A stretch of 64,000 bases of DNA from Curtobacterium sp. 'Ferrero' (GTDB lineage Bacteria > Actinomycetota > Actinomycetes > Actinomycetales > Microbacteriaceae), in the NCBI RefSeq assembly GCF_002412165.1, contig NZ_NXIA01000014.1:1-64000 (forward strand), read 5' to 3'. The notes under the pieces were generated by a model, which was given only the letters and a program-made list of their open reading frames with translations, did no database searches and was not told where the DNA came from. Shown piece by piece: positions 45,261 through 55,422 of the stretch (positions are counted from its first letter, which is position 1; each line of letters opens with the position of its first letter). The translations under genes and the position numbers were made by a program.

Positions 45261-45317
45261 CGCGGCTCCCGCTGCGGTCCCGGACGCCGTGGCGGTCGGG
45301 TGCATATGGTCGGGTAC

Positions 45318-45845
45318 GTGGCGGCCTTCGGACGGGACCTCGGTGACGGGTACACGCTGACACTGCGTGACCTGACCACCGTCGAGCCGCTGCACGCCCT
45401 CGTCGTCGCCAACAGCGCGCGGCTCCGGGCCGCGGAGCCGTGGGCGTGGCAGCAGCAGACGGTGGAGACCATCGCCATGCACACCGAGCACCTGCTCGGG
45501 CAGTACGCGATGGACCGGTCGCTGCCGTGCGTGATCCGCGCGGACGACCGCGTGGTCGGCGCCGCCTCGCTCGCCTTCGACCCGTACCTGGGGCAGGCGT
45601 CGCTCGGGTACTGGATCGACGCCGGCCTGGAGGGACGGGGTGTCGTCCGCCGTGCGGCCACCGTGCTCATCGGGGTGGCGCGGGCACGGGGGTGCGCACG
45701 GGTCGAGATCCGCACGGCGGTGGACAACGCGCGCAGCCGCGGTCTGGCGGAGCTGCTCGGGTTCGTGCACGAGGGGACGCTCCGGAGCGCCATGCCCCTC
45801 GGGCCCCGGCGGGTGGACGTGGCGGTGTACGGCCTCGTGCTCTGA
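45318..45845 (+). CDS. GNAT N-acetyltransferase (RimJ/RimL type)
   Basis: A 175-residue acetyltransferase of the ribosomal-protein serine acetyltransferase group. The order GYTLTLRDLTTVEPLHALV, ASLAFDPYLGQASLGYWID, GRGVVRRAATVLIGVARARG (acetyl-CoA loop), RVEIRTAVDNARSRGLAELLGF matches RimL-like enzymes. I chose GTG 45318 because TATGGT lies exactly 7 bases upstream, the pattern of leaderless genes here; ATG 45306 or GTG 45300 are alternatives adding 4-6 residues. Target unknown. Confidence 0.85.
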   Translation: MAAFGRDLGDGYTLTLRDLTTVEPLHALVVANSARLRAAEPWAWQQQTVETIAMHTEHLLGQYAMDRSLPCVIRADDRVVGAASLAFDPYLGQASLGYWIDAGLEGRGVVRRAATVLIGVARARGCARVEIRTAVDNARSRGLAELLGFVHEGTLRSAMPLGPRRVDVAVYGLVL

Positions 45846-45915
45846 GCCGGGCCGGGCGGCCCAGGCAGCTCCCGTCGCGCCTCGGTGCGGAGCGCGCGGC
45901 GCTCGCGGTGCGACG

Positions 45916-46966
<1,051 letters not shown>

Positions 46967-47035
46967 CACAGCCCGCCGCCGGCCGCACGCGGGCCCTGGA
47001 CACGCACGCACGCCGCCCTGCCTAGGCTCGGGGGC

Positions 47036-48481
47036 ATGGTGGATGCGGTGGTCGTCGGAGCTGGACCGAACGGACTCGCGGCCGCGGTGACCCTCGCACG
47101 AGCCGGGCTCAGCGTCGAGGTCGTCGAACGGAACGACACGATCGGCGGCGGCGCCCGGACCGCCGAGCTCACCCTGCCGGGATTCCGCCACGACGTCTGC
47201 TCGGCCGTGCACCCGATGGCGCTGCAGTCCCGGTTCTTCCGCGCGTTCGGGCTCGAGGACCGCATCGAGCTCCGCCTCCCGGACGTGCAGTACGGCCACC
47301 CGCTCGACGGTGGCCGCGCCGGCATCGCCCACCGCGACCTCGCCCGCACGGCGGACACGCTCGGCGTCGACGGTCCGGCCTTCCACCAGCTCATGGCGCC
47401 GCTCGTCCGGAACGCCGACCAGGTCGCCGACTTCGCCAACGACGCCCTCCTGCACGTGCCCCGCCACCCGGTCACGGTCGCCCGGTTCGGCCTGCGCGTG
47501 CTCGAGCAGGGCACGCGGGCCTGGGACGCCCGCTTCCGTGAGGACGTCGCGCCGGCGATGGTCTCCGGGGTCGCCGCGCACTCGATCCAGCACATGCCGT
47601 CGCTCTCGACCGCGGCAGCGGCGCTGTCCCTCGGCGTCTACGCACACGCTCGGGGGTGGCCCGTGCCGGTCGGCGGGAGCCAGGCGATCGTGGACGCACT
47701 CGCCGGCGACCTCGTGGCGCACGGCGGTCGGATCGAGACCGGTCGGGAGGTCCGGAGCCTCGGTGACCTGACGCCGGCCAAGGCGGTCTTGTTCGACACG
47801 AGCGTCCCGGGCATGCTCGCGATCGCCGGTCGACAGATCCCGACCCCGCGGCGCGGCGCCCTCCGGCGGTTCCGGTTCGGCAACGCCGCCGCCAAGGTCG
47901 ACTTCGCGCTCTCGGGTCCGGTGCCGTGGCAGAACGAGGAACTCCGGCGTGCCGGGACCGTGCACATCGGCGGCACCCGGGCCGAGATCGCCGCCGCCGA
48001 GGCCGAGGTCGCCCGGGGCCGCCACGCCGAACGGCCGTACGTGCTCGGCTCCGAGCCGACGGTGGTCGACCCGAGCCGCGCGCCCGAGGGGAAGCACGTC
48101 TTCTGGGCGTACGCGCACGTGCCCGCCGGTTCGGACGTCGACCAGACCGAGGCCGTCACCCGGCAGATCGAACGCTTCGCGCCGGGGTTCCGCGACGTCG
48201 TCCTCGAGTCGGCGAGCCGGACGGCGGTCGACATGCAGGCCTACAACCCGAACTACCACGGCGGGGACATCGCGGCGGGGGCGGCGAGCTTCTGGCAGCT
48301 CGTGAAGCGGCCGGTGGTGTCGTCGGACCCGTGGCGGATGGGCGGCGGGATGTACCTGTGCTCGGAGGCATCGGCCCCCGGCCCCGGCGTGCACGGCATG
48401 GCCGGGTGGCACGCGGCGAGGAGCGCCCTCCGCCACACGTTCGGTCTGCCGACCGACGTCGATCTCGCACCGGAGGACTGA
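47036..48481 (+). CDS. Phytoene-desaturase-like FAD oxidoreductase
   Basis: A 481-residue flavoprotein of the NAD(P)/FAD amine-oxidase / phytoene dehydrogenase superfamily. The Rossmann loop is VDAVVVGAGPNGLAAAVTLARAGL followed by VEVVERNDTIGGGARTAEL. The C-terminal signature SDPWRMGGGMYLCSEASAPGPGVHGMAGWHA ends with the flavin-binding GMAGWHAA. This is the class found in many actinobacteria outside carotenoid clusters, so its substrate is uncertain. ATG 47036 has TAGGCT 7 bases upstream. A lipid-cavity protein gene follows 2 bases after the stop. Confidence 0.9.
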   Translation: MVDAVVVGAGPNGLAAAVTLARAGLSVEVVERNDTIGGGARTAELTLPGFRHDVCSAVHPMALQSRFFRAFGLEDRIELRLPDVQYGHPLDGGRAGIAHRDLARTADTLGVDGPAFHQLMAPLVRNADQVADFANDALLHVPRHPVTVARFGLRVLEQGTRAWDARFREDVAPAMVSGVAAHSIQHMPSLSTAAAALSLGVYAHARGWPVPVGGSQAIVDALAGDLVAHGGRIETGREVRSLGDLTPAKAVLFDTSVPGMLAIAGRQIPTPRRGALRRFRFGNAAAKVDFALSGPVPWQNEELRRAGTVHIGGTRAEIAAAEAEVARGRHAERPYVLGSEPTVVDPSRAPEGKHVFWAYAHVPAGSDVDQTEAVTRQIERFAPGFRDVVLESASRTAVDMQAYNPNYHGGDIAAGAASFWQLVKRPVVSSDPWRMGGGMYLCSEASAPGPGVHGMAGWHAARSALRHTFGLPTDVDLAPED

Positions 48482-48483
48482 CC

Positions 48484-48927
48484 ATGGCCAAGAACGTCCG
48501 CATCCTGCACTGCCCTCCCGAGGCCGTCTTCGACGTGTTCCGCGACGGCTGGCTCTACACGACCTGGGTGGTGGGGGCCTCGCGGATGCGCGCCGAGGAC
48601 CCGGAGTGGCCCGCCGTCGGCAGCCGCATCCACCACTCGTTCGGCGTCTGGCCGATCACGATCGACGACACGACGACCGTGCAGCGATGGGACCCGCCGC
48701 AGGCCATGACGATCCAGCCACGTGGCTGGCCGCTGGGGGAGGCGCGCGTCGAGCTCACCGTCGAGGAGCACCGGAACGGCTGCAAGGTGACGATCCGCGA
48801 GGACCCGGTCGCCGGTCCGGGGGCGCTGGTGCCGGGCTTCCTGATGCAGCCGGCGATCTGGGTACGCAACCGCGAGACGCTGCGACGGCTCGGCTGGGTC
48901 GCCGCGGGTCGCGCCGGGCGCGACTGA
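48484..48927 (+). CDS. SRPBCC family protein
   Basis: A 147-residue helix-grip-fold protein (NVRILHCPPEAVFDVFRDG, then WVVGASRMRAEDPEWPAVGSRIHHSFGVWP). It may carry a hydrophobic ligand for the flavoprotein encoded just upstream; the two genes are 2 bases apart. Start ATG 48484 lies in ACCATGG with no room for a ribosome site, so coupling is likely. A family-1-like palindrome begins 6 bases after its stop. Confidence 0.85.
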   Translation: MAKNVRILHCPPEAVFDVFRDGWLYTTWVVGASRMRAEDPEWPAVGSRIHHSFGVWPITIDDTTTVQRWDPPQAMTIQPRGWPLGEARVELTVEEHRNGCKVTIREDPVAGPGALVPGFLMQPAIWVRNRETLRRLGWVAAGRAGRD

Positions 48928-48932
48928 CCGAC

Positions 48933-48974
48933 GGCCTGGAGGCCCGTGGCGGCGCCGCCACGGGCCTCCAGGCC
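48933..48974. repeat. Family-1 variant palindrome, copy 9
   Basis: GGCCTGGAGGC, CCGTGGCGGC, GCCGCCACGG, GCCTCCAGGCC: a perfect palindrome in which the outer arm differs from the usual CGGACGGGAGGC, but the opposite arm changes to match. It lies 6 bases after one stop and 17 bases from the convergent stop. Confidence 0.88.
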
Positions 48975-48990
48975 GGCGCGGCGAACGCCG

Positions 48991-49809
48991 CTACTCGGCG
49001 CGGCTGAACGCGCTCGCGCGGCGCACTTGGTCGTCCGTCAGGGCGACGCCGGTGTAGCGCTCGAACTGCCGTGCGGCCTGGAGCGCGATGACCTCCGCGC
49101 CCGCGACGACGTGCTTGTCGGCAGCTCGTCCCGCGCGGACGAGCGGAGTCTCCGACGGGAACGCGACCACGTCGAAGACGGTGTGCGCCGCGTCGATCCG
49201 GTCGTCCTCGAACGCGAGCACGTCCTGCTGGTCGCCGCGCATGCCGAGCGGCGTGACGTTCACGAGGACGTCGGCGTCGCCGGCGGCGGACACCTCCGGG
49301 ACCCACTCGTACCCGTACTGCTCCGCCAGGTCCGGACCGGTGGCGGTGTTCCGCGCGACGACCGTGAGGTGCTCGAAGCCGGCACCGCGGAACGCCGCCG
49401 TGACGGCCTTGGCCATGCCGCCGGAACCGCGCAGCAGCACGCGGGACGTCGGGTCGACGCCGTGGCTCGCGAGGAGGGACGACACGGCCTCGTAGTCGGT
49501 GTTGGACGCCGTCAGCACGCCGTCGTCGTTCACCACCGTGTTCACCGACCGGATGGCGGCGGCGGACTCCTCGAGCCTGTCGACGAGGGGGATGATCGCC
49601 TCCTTGAACGGCATCGAGACCGAGCAGCCGCGGATCCCCAGCGCCCGGATGCCCGCGACGGCGCCCGGCAGGTCGGTCGTCGTGAACGCCTTGTACAGGA
49701 AGTTCAACCCGAGCTCGTCGTACAGGAAGTTGTGGAACCGGGTGCCGATGTTGCTCGGTCGGGCTGCCAGCGACATGCAGACCTGCATGTCCTTGTTGAG
49801 GATGGGCAT
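48991..49809 (-). CDS. Shikimate dehydrogenase-like protein (SdhL / HI0607 type)
   Basis: A 272-residue NADP-dependent oxidoreductase. It is very close to the Haemophilus HI0607 type of shikimate-dehydrogenase-like protein as I remember it: NKDMQVCMSLAARPSN at the N-terminus, GLNFLYKAFTTTDLP, GIRGCSVSMPFKEAI (catalytic Lys), SVNTVVNDDGVLTASNTDY (catalytic Asp) and VLLRGSGGMAKAVTAAFRG for NADP. Those proteins show weak shikimate activity, so the real substrate may differ from AroE's. ATG 49809 has GAGACT 6 bases upstream. Confidence 0.88.
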   Translation of the reverse strand: MPILNKDMQVCMSLAARPSNIGTRFHNFLYDELGLNFLYKAFTTTDLPGAVAGIRALGIRGCSVSMPFKEAIIPLVDRLEESAAAIRSVNTVVNDDGVLTASNTDYEAVSSLLASHGVDPTSRVLLRGSGGMAKAVTAAFRGAGFEHLTVVARNTATGPDLAEQYGYEWVPEVSAAGDADVLVNVTPLGMRGDQQDVLAFEDDRIDAAHTVFDVVAFPSETPLVRAGRAADKHVVAGAEVIALQAARQFERYTGVALTDDQVRRASAFSRAE

Positions 49810-49885
49810 GCCGCCAGTCTCGCACGCCGCTGCCGATGGAGCGGTCCATGTCCGCCGCCGCCACCGCGCGGGTACCGTCGTCCGC

Positions 49886-50824
49886 ATGGCTGACATCCCC
49901 GACACCATGCGCGCCGTCCGGTTCTCCGAGTGGGGCGACCGATCCGTCCTCCGCGTCGAGGAGGTCCCGGTCCCGTCGGTCGAGGCGGGCCGCGTGCTCG
50001 TCCGGGTGCGAGCCGCCGGCATCAACCCGGGGGAGGCGGCGATCCGCCAGGGGCTCTTCGACGACGGTGACCCGTCGAAGCTGCCGTCCGGCCAGGGCAC
50101 CGACTTCGCGGGCGTCGTCGTGGCGGTCGGTGAGGGCGTGGACGGCGTCGACGAGGGCGAGGAGGTCCTCGGCTGGTCGTGGGAGCGGTCGAGCCACGCC
50201 GAGTACGTGTCCGTGCCCGCCGGTCAGGTCGTGCAGAAGCCGCACCTGCTCTCGTGGGAGGTCGCCGGAGGGCTCGACGTCGTCGCGACCACCGCTGCCG
50301 CTGCCGTCCGTGCCGTCGATCCGCGACCGGGCGAGACCGTCGTCGTGTCCGGGGCCGCGGGCGGGGTCGGCGGGTTCGTCACGCAGCTGCTCACGAACGA
50401 GGGCGTGGACGTCATCGCGATCGCGTCCGAGGCGAACCACGACTGGCTCCGGTCGAAGGGCGCCCGTCCGGTGGCGTACGGCGACGGCCTGCAGGAGCGC
50501 ATCGAGACCCTCGCGACGAACGGGGTGGACGCCCTCGTCGACACGTACGGCGCCGAGTACGTGCACCTCGGGGTGGCGCTCGGGGTGCCGGTCGACCGCA
50601 TCGAGACGATCATCGCCTTCGAGGCGGCCACCGAGCTCGGCGCGCGGACCGCGGGCAGCGCGGACACCGCCGACCCGGAGATCCTCGGGGCCCTCGCGCT
50701 GCAGGTCGCGGACGGGGCGATCGAGGTGCCGATCGCGGCGACCTACCCGCTCGACCGGGTGCAGGACGCCTACGCCGAGCTCGAGGAGCGGCACACCCGC
50801 GGCAAGATCGTCCTCGTCCCCTAG
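49886..50824 (+). CDS. Quinone oxidoreductase-type alcohol dehydrogenase
   Basis: A 312-residue zinc-free medium-chain reductase. The N-terminus [21 protein letters not shown] is typical, the catalytic domain has [14 protein letters not shown], and the cofactor loop is [18 protein letters not shown]. Such enzymes reduce quinones or enones with NADPH. ATG 49886 has TACCGT 7 bases upstream. It diverges from the shikimate dehydrogenase gene. Confidence 0.9.
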   Translation: MADIPDTMRAVRFSEWGDRSVLRVEEVPVPSVEAGRVLVRVRAAGINPGEAAIRQGLFDDGDPSKLPSGQGTDFAGVVVAVGEGVDGVDEGEEVLGWSWERSSHAEYVSVPAGQVVQKPHLLSWEVAGGLDVVATTAAAAVRAVDPRPGETVVVSGAAGGVGGFVTQLLTNEGVDVIAIASEANHDWLRSKGARPVAYGDGLQERIETLATNGVDALVDTYGAEYVHLGVALGVPVDRIETIIAFEAATELGARTAGSADTADPEILGALALQVADGAIEVPIAATYPLDRVQDAYAELEERHTRGKIVLVP

Positions 50825-50836
50825 TCGCCCTGGAGG

Positions 50837-50854
50837 CCCGTCCGTCCGGACGGG
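50837..50854. terminator. Short hairpin between two oxidoreductase genes
   Basis: CCCGTCC-GTCC-GGACGGG, 7-bp arms with a 4-base loop, 12 bases after the upstream stop and just before the -10-like TAGTGT of serine dehydratase. No T-run. It resembles half of the family-1 sequence (GGACGGG). Confidence 0.45.
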
Positions 50855-50868
50855 ATAGTGTGGCGGAC

Positions 50869-52266
50869 GTGCCGGTCTCCGTCTTCGATCTGTTCAGCAT
50901 CGGCGTCGGCCCGTCGAGTTCCCACACGGTGGGACCGATGCGCGCCGGAGCCGCCTTCGCCGCGGCCCTACCGCCCGGCGTCGCCGGGGTCCGCGTCCAC
51001 CTCTACGGCTCGCTCGCGTCCACGGGGCACGGGCACGGCACACTCGGGGCTGTCGCCGCGGGCCTGATGGGCCGCGACCCGGAGACGGTCGACCCGGACC
51101 GGATGGCCGCCGACCTCGAGGACCTCGAGCGCACCGGTGTGCTCCGCCTCGGCGGGGGAGTCACCGTGCCCTTCCGGCTGGCCGACGTCGTCCTGCACCC
51201 GCTGACGATGCTGCCGCGGCACCCGAACGGCATGCGGCTCCGGGCCACCGACGCCGACGGTTCCGTGCTGGCCGACGAGACGTACTACTCGATCGGCGGC
51301 GGGTTCATCACCCGGGACGGCGACACCGAGGACGACGGGGACCCGGACGCCGAGGTCGCGAGCGCGGCCATCCCGGTCGACGACCACGTCCCGCACCCGT
51401 TCTCGAGCGGCGCCGAGCTGCTCGCCGAGTGCGCGCGCTCCGGTCTGCCCGTGAGCGGGATCGCCCTCGCGAACGAGATCGCCCTCGACACCTCCGAGGC
51501 CGACGTCCGCGGGCGGATCCTCGGCATCCACGCCGTCATGGAGCAGTGCGTCGAGCGGTCGGTGCGCCGGACCGGGACCCTCCCCGGCGGCCTCGAGGTC
51601 CGGCGGCGCTCGGCCACCTGGTACGAGCAGCTCGTCCGGGACGACCCCGACCACGACCCCCTCTTCGCGATGGAGTGGGTGAACCTCGTCGCGATGGCGG
51701 TCAACGAGGAGAACGCGACCGGCGGACGGGTCGTCACCGCCCCGACGAACGGTGCGGCCGGCATCATCCCCGCGGTGCTGTTCTACGCGCTCACCTACGT
51801 GCCGGCGATCACACCCGGGCTGCGCGACGACGCGGTGGTCCGCTTCCTGCTCACGGCCGGCGCCGTCGGGTCGATCTACAAGGAGCGCGCGTCGATCTCC
51901 GGCGCGGAGGTCGGCTGCCAGGGCGAGGTCGGGTCGGCGGCGTCGATGGCGGCCGCCGGGCTCGCCGAGGTGCTCGGCGGCACCCCGGAGCAGGTCGAGA
52001 ACGCGGCCGAGATCGCGATGGAGCACAACCTCGGGCTCACCTGCGACCCGATCGGCGGCCTCGTCCAGATCCCGTGCATCGAACGGAACGCGATCGCGGC
52101 GAACAAGGCGATCAACGCCGCCCGGATGGCGCTGCGCGGCGACGGGGTGCACCACGTCTCGCTCGACCAGGTCGTCGAGACGATGCGTCAGACGGGGGCG
52201 GACATGTCGACGAAGTACAAGGAGACGGCGATGGGCGGGCTGGCGGTCAACGTCCCGCTCTGCTGA
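50869..52266 (+). CDS. sdaA: L-serine dehydratase, single-chain iron-sulfur type
   Basis: A 465-residue enzyme that converts L-serine to pyruvate and ammonia. The N-terminal domain ([20 protein letters not shown]) and the C-terminal catalytic domain are fused, as in Escherichia coli SdaA. Cysteines for the 4Fe-4S cluster are seen in [21 protein letters not shown] and [11 protein letters not shown] 50869 was chosen because TAGTGT lies 7 bases upstream, fitting the leaderless pattern; a GTG three codons earlier is possible. Convergent with a small gene that overlaps the stop. Confidence 0.95.
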   Translation: MPVSVFDLFSIGVGPSSSHTVGPMRAGAAFAAALPPGVAGVRVHLYGSLASTGHGHGTLGAVAAGLMGRDPETVDPDRMAADLEDLERTGVLRLGGGVTVPFRLADVVLHPLTMLPRHPNGMRLRATDADGSVLADETYYSIGGGFITRDGDTEDDGDPDAEVASAAIPVDDHVPHPFSSGAELLAECARSGLPVSGIALANEIALDTSEADVRGRILGIHAVMEQCVERSVRRTGTLPGGLEVRRRSATWYEQLVRDDPDHDPLFAMEWVNLVAMAVNEENATGGRVVTAPTNGAAGIIPAVLFYALTYVPAITPGLRDDAVVRFLLTAGAVGSIYKERASISGAEVGCQGEVGSAASMAAAGLAEVLGGTPEQVENAAEIAMEHNLGLTCDPIGGLVQIPCIERNAIAANKAINAARMALRGDGVHHVSLDQVVETMRQTGADMSTKYKETAMGGLAVNVPLC

Positions 52267-52480
52267 CCAGCATCTCGACCTCGGCGCTCGCCGGGACGAC
52301 GTGGTGCCCGCCGTCCTCGTCGAGCACGATCAGCCCCGTCGCGCCCGCGCCGGCGAGCTCGTCGACGGCGATGCCGGTCACGGTGCGGTCGCGGTCGCGG
52401 TAGCGGACGAGTGCGTTGATCGGCACGTCGTCCACGGCCACCTGCTGCCAGCGCTCCCGCTCGTCGATGATCGTCGTCAT
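52247..52480 (-). CDS. Small hypothetical protein
   Basis: A 77-residue soluble protein, not recognised ([20 protein letters not shown] ... [17 protein letters not shown]). The pattern suggests a small beta barrel. ATG 52480 has CATCAT 6 bases upstream and GGAGG. Its stop overlaps the convergent serine dehydratase gene by 20 bases. Confidence 0.6.
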   Translation of the reverse strand: MTTIIDERERWQQVAVDDVPINALVRYRDRDRTVTGIAVDELAGAGATGLIVLDEDGGHHVVPASAEVEMLVSRAGR

Positions 52481-52590
52481 GCCTCCATGATGACGGATAT
52501 CCAGAATACGTGGTAACCGGAGGGATCCTCGCGCTCGCGGGCAGCGTCGGATGACGGTCTCGGGAGCCTGCGGCGCGTACCCTCACGCGC

Positions 52591-52836
52591 ATGACCGCAG
52601 GAGACGCCCACGCCGACCAGCCCGACCGCCGTCATCCCGACCGTGACAGGCCCGACCGTGACCGGCTCGACGACGGGGTCGACATGACGTTCGAGGAGCG
52701 CCGACAGGACACGCTGCGGCGGATGTCCGGGTCCGACGAGCACGACGCCGCGCCGCGGGTCGAAGTCTCCGAGGCCCCCGACGGCGACGTCCGGATCGAC
52801 GTGGCCGACACTGCGGCGGTCCGCCCGGGCGACTGA
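52591..52836 (+). CDS. Small charged hypothetical protein
   Basis: An 81-residue hydrophilic protein, not recognised. The N-terminus is rich in Asp, Arg and Pro; the second half (MTFEERRQDTLRRMSG) looks helical and ends acidic. ATG 52591 has TACCCT 7 bases upstream, which supports it as a real gene despite its low complexity. It precedes the DNA polymerase-like gene by 47 bases. Confidence 0.5.
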   Translation: MTAGDAHADQPDRRHPDRDRPDRDRLDDGVDMTFEERRQDTLRRMSGSDEHDAAPRVEVSEAPDGDVRIDVADTAAVRPGD

Positions 52837-52883
52837 TCGACCGCGGCGCGCTGGCCGACGGTGGCACACGGCATGATCGTCCC

Positions 52884-54569
52884 GTGCACCTCGTCCTCCA
52901 CCGCCGCGACGGCGGCGTCACCGCGACGCCCCTGACCGACGCGGGGACCGACGGGGGCGAGCCGGTTCACGTGGAGCTGTCGCGCCTCCCGGCCTTCGTC
53001 GCCGACCGGGACGCGCCGGACGTCCGCTGGGTCTGGGACGACACCACCGGGTGGTACCCGCCCGTCCTGCAGGCGGGCGGCCGCGTCGGACGCTGCGTCG
53101 ACCTGCGGCTCGGCCGCCGCGTGCTGCGCGGCGCGCTCGCCGCACGGGGGTCCGCGCTCCAGACCGCTCCGGCGGACGCGCTCGACGCGCCGGCCGCGGA
53201 GGCCCGGATCGCCCGCCCGACGCAGGCGCAGCTCTTCGACGACGCCCTGTTCGACGCGCCGGCACCAGCCGACGCCGTCGACCCGGTGGCGGAGTTCCGC
53301 GCCCAGGCCGACACGGTTGCCTCGTCCTCGGCTCCGGGAGCGCTCCGCCTCCTGCTCACCGCGGAGTCGGCGGGAGCGCTGGTCGCCGCGGAGATGCACC
53401 ACGCCGGACTGCCGTGGCGCGCGGACCTGCACGAACGGCTGCTCGAGGCCGAGCTCGGGCCGCGTGTGCCGTACGGCGTCCGACCCCGACGGCTCGAGGA
53501 GATCGCCGCGGTCATCCGAACCCGCCTCGACGACCCCGGGCTGAACCCCGACTCGCCGGCCGACGTCCTCCGTGCCCTGCGCCGCGCCGGCCTCACCGTG
53601 GCGAGCACCCGGAAGTGGGAGCTCCGTGAGCTCGACCACGCCGTCATCGAGCCGCTCCTCGAGTACAAGCGGCTGGCACGGCTCCTCACCGCGAACGGGT
53701 GGACCTGGCTCGACGAGTGGGTCCACGCGGGCCGGTTCCACCCGAAGTACGTCGTCGGCGGCGTCGTCACCGGACGCTGGGCGGCGGACGGCGGGGGAGC
53801 GATGCAGCTGCCGAAGGGCATCAGGAGCGCCGTGGTCGCCGACGACGGGTGGAAGCTCGTGGTGGCCGACGCCGCCCAGCTCGAGCCGCGGGTCCTCGCG
53901 GCGATGTCCGGCGACCGGGCGATGGCCGCCGCGGGTGACGGCCGTGACCTGTACGACGGCGTCGTCGCCTCCGGTGCCGTCGAGACGCGCCAGCAGGCGA
54001 AGGGCGCCATGCTCGGCGCCATGTACGGCGCCACGCAGGGCGAGGGCGGTCGACTGGTGCCGCGCCTCGCCCGCGCGTTCCCGCAGGCGCTGGCGCTCGT
54101 CGAACGGGCGGCCAGGGCGGGGGAGCGCGGGGAGCCCGTGACCACGCTGCTCGGACGGACGTCCCCGGTGCCCGACGACACCTGGTTCACCGCCAGGAAC
54201 CGCGCCTACGCCGTCGACGGCACCCCCGCGATGCAGCGCGCCGTGGAGTCGCGCGCCCGGAGCTGGGGACGGTTCACGCGCAACTTCGTCGTCCAGGGCA
54301 CGGCGGCCGAGTGGGCGCTCGCCTGGATGGGGTCGCTCCGCACCCGGCTCGCCGCACGCTTCCCGGGGCCCGTGACGGCCGGACCGCACCTGGTGTTCTT
54401 CGTGCACGACGAACTCGTCGTGCACGCGCCCACCGAGCACGCCGAGTGGGTCGCCGACCAGGTCCGCGCGGCCGCGGTCGACGCCGGGCGCATCCTGTTC
54501 CGGGACTTCCCGGTCGTGTTCCCCCTGTCGGTGGCGATCGTCGACGACTACGGCGCCGCGAAGGACTGA
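52884..54569 (+). CDS. Family A DNA polymerase-like protein (bifunctional 3'-5' exonuclease/polymerase type)
   Basis: A 561-residue protein, much shorter than DNA polymerase I (about 900). The C-terminal half has the polymerase motifs: A as VVADAAQLEPRVLAAMSGD, B as RQQAKGAMLGAMYGATQGEG (R-x4-K ... YG), C as FVHDELVVHAP. The N-terminal half should be the exonuclease-like domain but its acidic motifs are not evident. There is no 5'-nuclease. GTG 52884 has CATGAT 6 bases upstream. Members are accessory polymerases of actinobacteria; likely a repair role. Confidence 0.85.
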   Translation: MHLVLHRRDGGVTATPLTDAGTDGGEPVHVELSRLPAFVADRDAPDVRWVWDDTTGWYPPVLQAGGRVGRCVDLRLGRRVLRGALAARGSALQTAPADALDAPAAEARIARPTQAQLFDDALFDAPAPADAVDPVAEFRAQADTVASSSAPGALRLLLTAESAGALVAAEMHHAGLPWRADLHERLLEAELGPRVPYGVRPRRLEEIAAVIRTRLDDPGLNPDSPADVLRALRRAGLTVASTRKWELRELDHAVIEPLLEYKRLARLLTANGWTWLDEWVHAGRFHPKYVVGGVVTGRWAADGGGAMQLPKGIRSAVVADDGWKLVVADAAQLEPRVLAAMSGDRAMAAAGDGRDLYDGVVASGAVETRQQAKGAMLGAMYGATQGEGGRLVPRLARAFPQALALVERAARAGERGEPVTTLLGRTSPVPDDTWFTARNRAYAVDGTPAMQRAVESRARSWGRFTRNFVVQGTAAEWALAWMGSLRTRLAARFPGPVTAGPHLVFFVHDELVVHAPTEHAEWVADQVRAAAVDAGRILFRDFPVVFPLSVAIVDDYGAAKD

Positions 54570-54606
54570 GGGACCGCTCCCATGCACCCTCGGGCATGGT
54601 GGGCAG

Positions 54607-55413
54607 ATGCACACGGAGCACCGGGAGATCCCCGACGAGCGGGTCGGCGACGTCGACCTCACGCGCTGGCGGACCCGGGCCGGCCGAGCGGTCGCCGACG
54701 CCTGGGCCGCGCTCGGGCACCGCTGGGGTGCGCTCCCGCTGCTCGTGCTGACGCTGGCGATCGGCATCGCGGTCGCCGTCGTCGCGACCTGGGCGGCCTC
54801 CGAGGTCTACGACGCGGTCCGGGAGCACGACGACGTCGCGGTCCTCGACCAGCCCGTGCTCGACTGGGTGCTCACCCTGCGCTCGCCGACGGCGGACGTG
54901 CTCGTGACGTGGTGGACGGACGTGGCGGGGACCATCGGGATGCCGATCGTCGCGGCCGGGTTCCTGGTGGGCTTCACCGTCCAACGCCGGGCGTGGACGC
55001 CGCTCGTGCTCCTGGTGGCCGCGAGCGCCGGGTCGCTGCTGATGACCGTGGCGGGGAAGGACCTCATCGGACGCGCCCGACCGCCGCTCGCCGACGCCGT
55101 GCCGCCGTACGAGCACTCGCCGTCGTTCCCGTCCGGACACACCCTGAACGCCACGGTGGTCGTCGGGACCATCGTGTACCTGCTCGTCCTGCGGCAGTCG
55201 CGGACGGTGACGCGCGTGTGGACGATCGTCGCCGGGACCGCCTTCGTGCTCTCGATCGGGGCCTCGCGGGTGTTCCTCGGCCACCACTGGCTGACCGACG
55301 TGCTGGCGGCGTGGGCGCTCGGGGCGGCGTGGCTCGCGCTCGTCGTGACGGCGCACCGGCTGTACCTGACGGCGCTCCGTCGAGGTGCGCGGCCCGTCAG
55401 GTCCGGCCGGTAG
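54607..55413 (+). CDS. PAP2-family phosphatase
   Basis: A 268-residue membrane phosphatase of the PAP2 superfamily. The three motifs are KDLIGRARPP, SPSFPSGHTLN (with the catalytic His) and SRVFLGHHWLTDVL (catalytic His and Asp). About six helices, the first after a charged N-terminus of 40 residues. It probably dephosphorylates undecaprenyl pyrophosphate or phosphatidic acid at the outer face. ATG 54607. The kinase gene starts 9 bases after its stop. Confidence 0.9.
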   Translation: MHTEHREIPDERVGDVDLTRWRTRAGRAVADAWAALGHRWGALPLLVLTLAIGIAVAVVATWAASEVYDAVREHDDVAVLDQPVLDWVLTLRSPTADVLVTWWTDVAGTIGMPIVAAGFLVGFTVQRRAWTPLVLLVAASAGSLLMTVAGKDLIGRARPPLADAVPPYEHSPSFPSGHTLNATVVVGTIVYLLVLRQSRTVTRVWTIVAGTAFVLSIGASRVFLGHHWLTDVLAAWALGAAWLALVVTAHRLYLTALRRGARPVRSGR

Positions 55414-55422
55414 TTTCGCCAC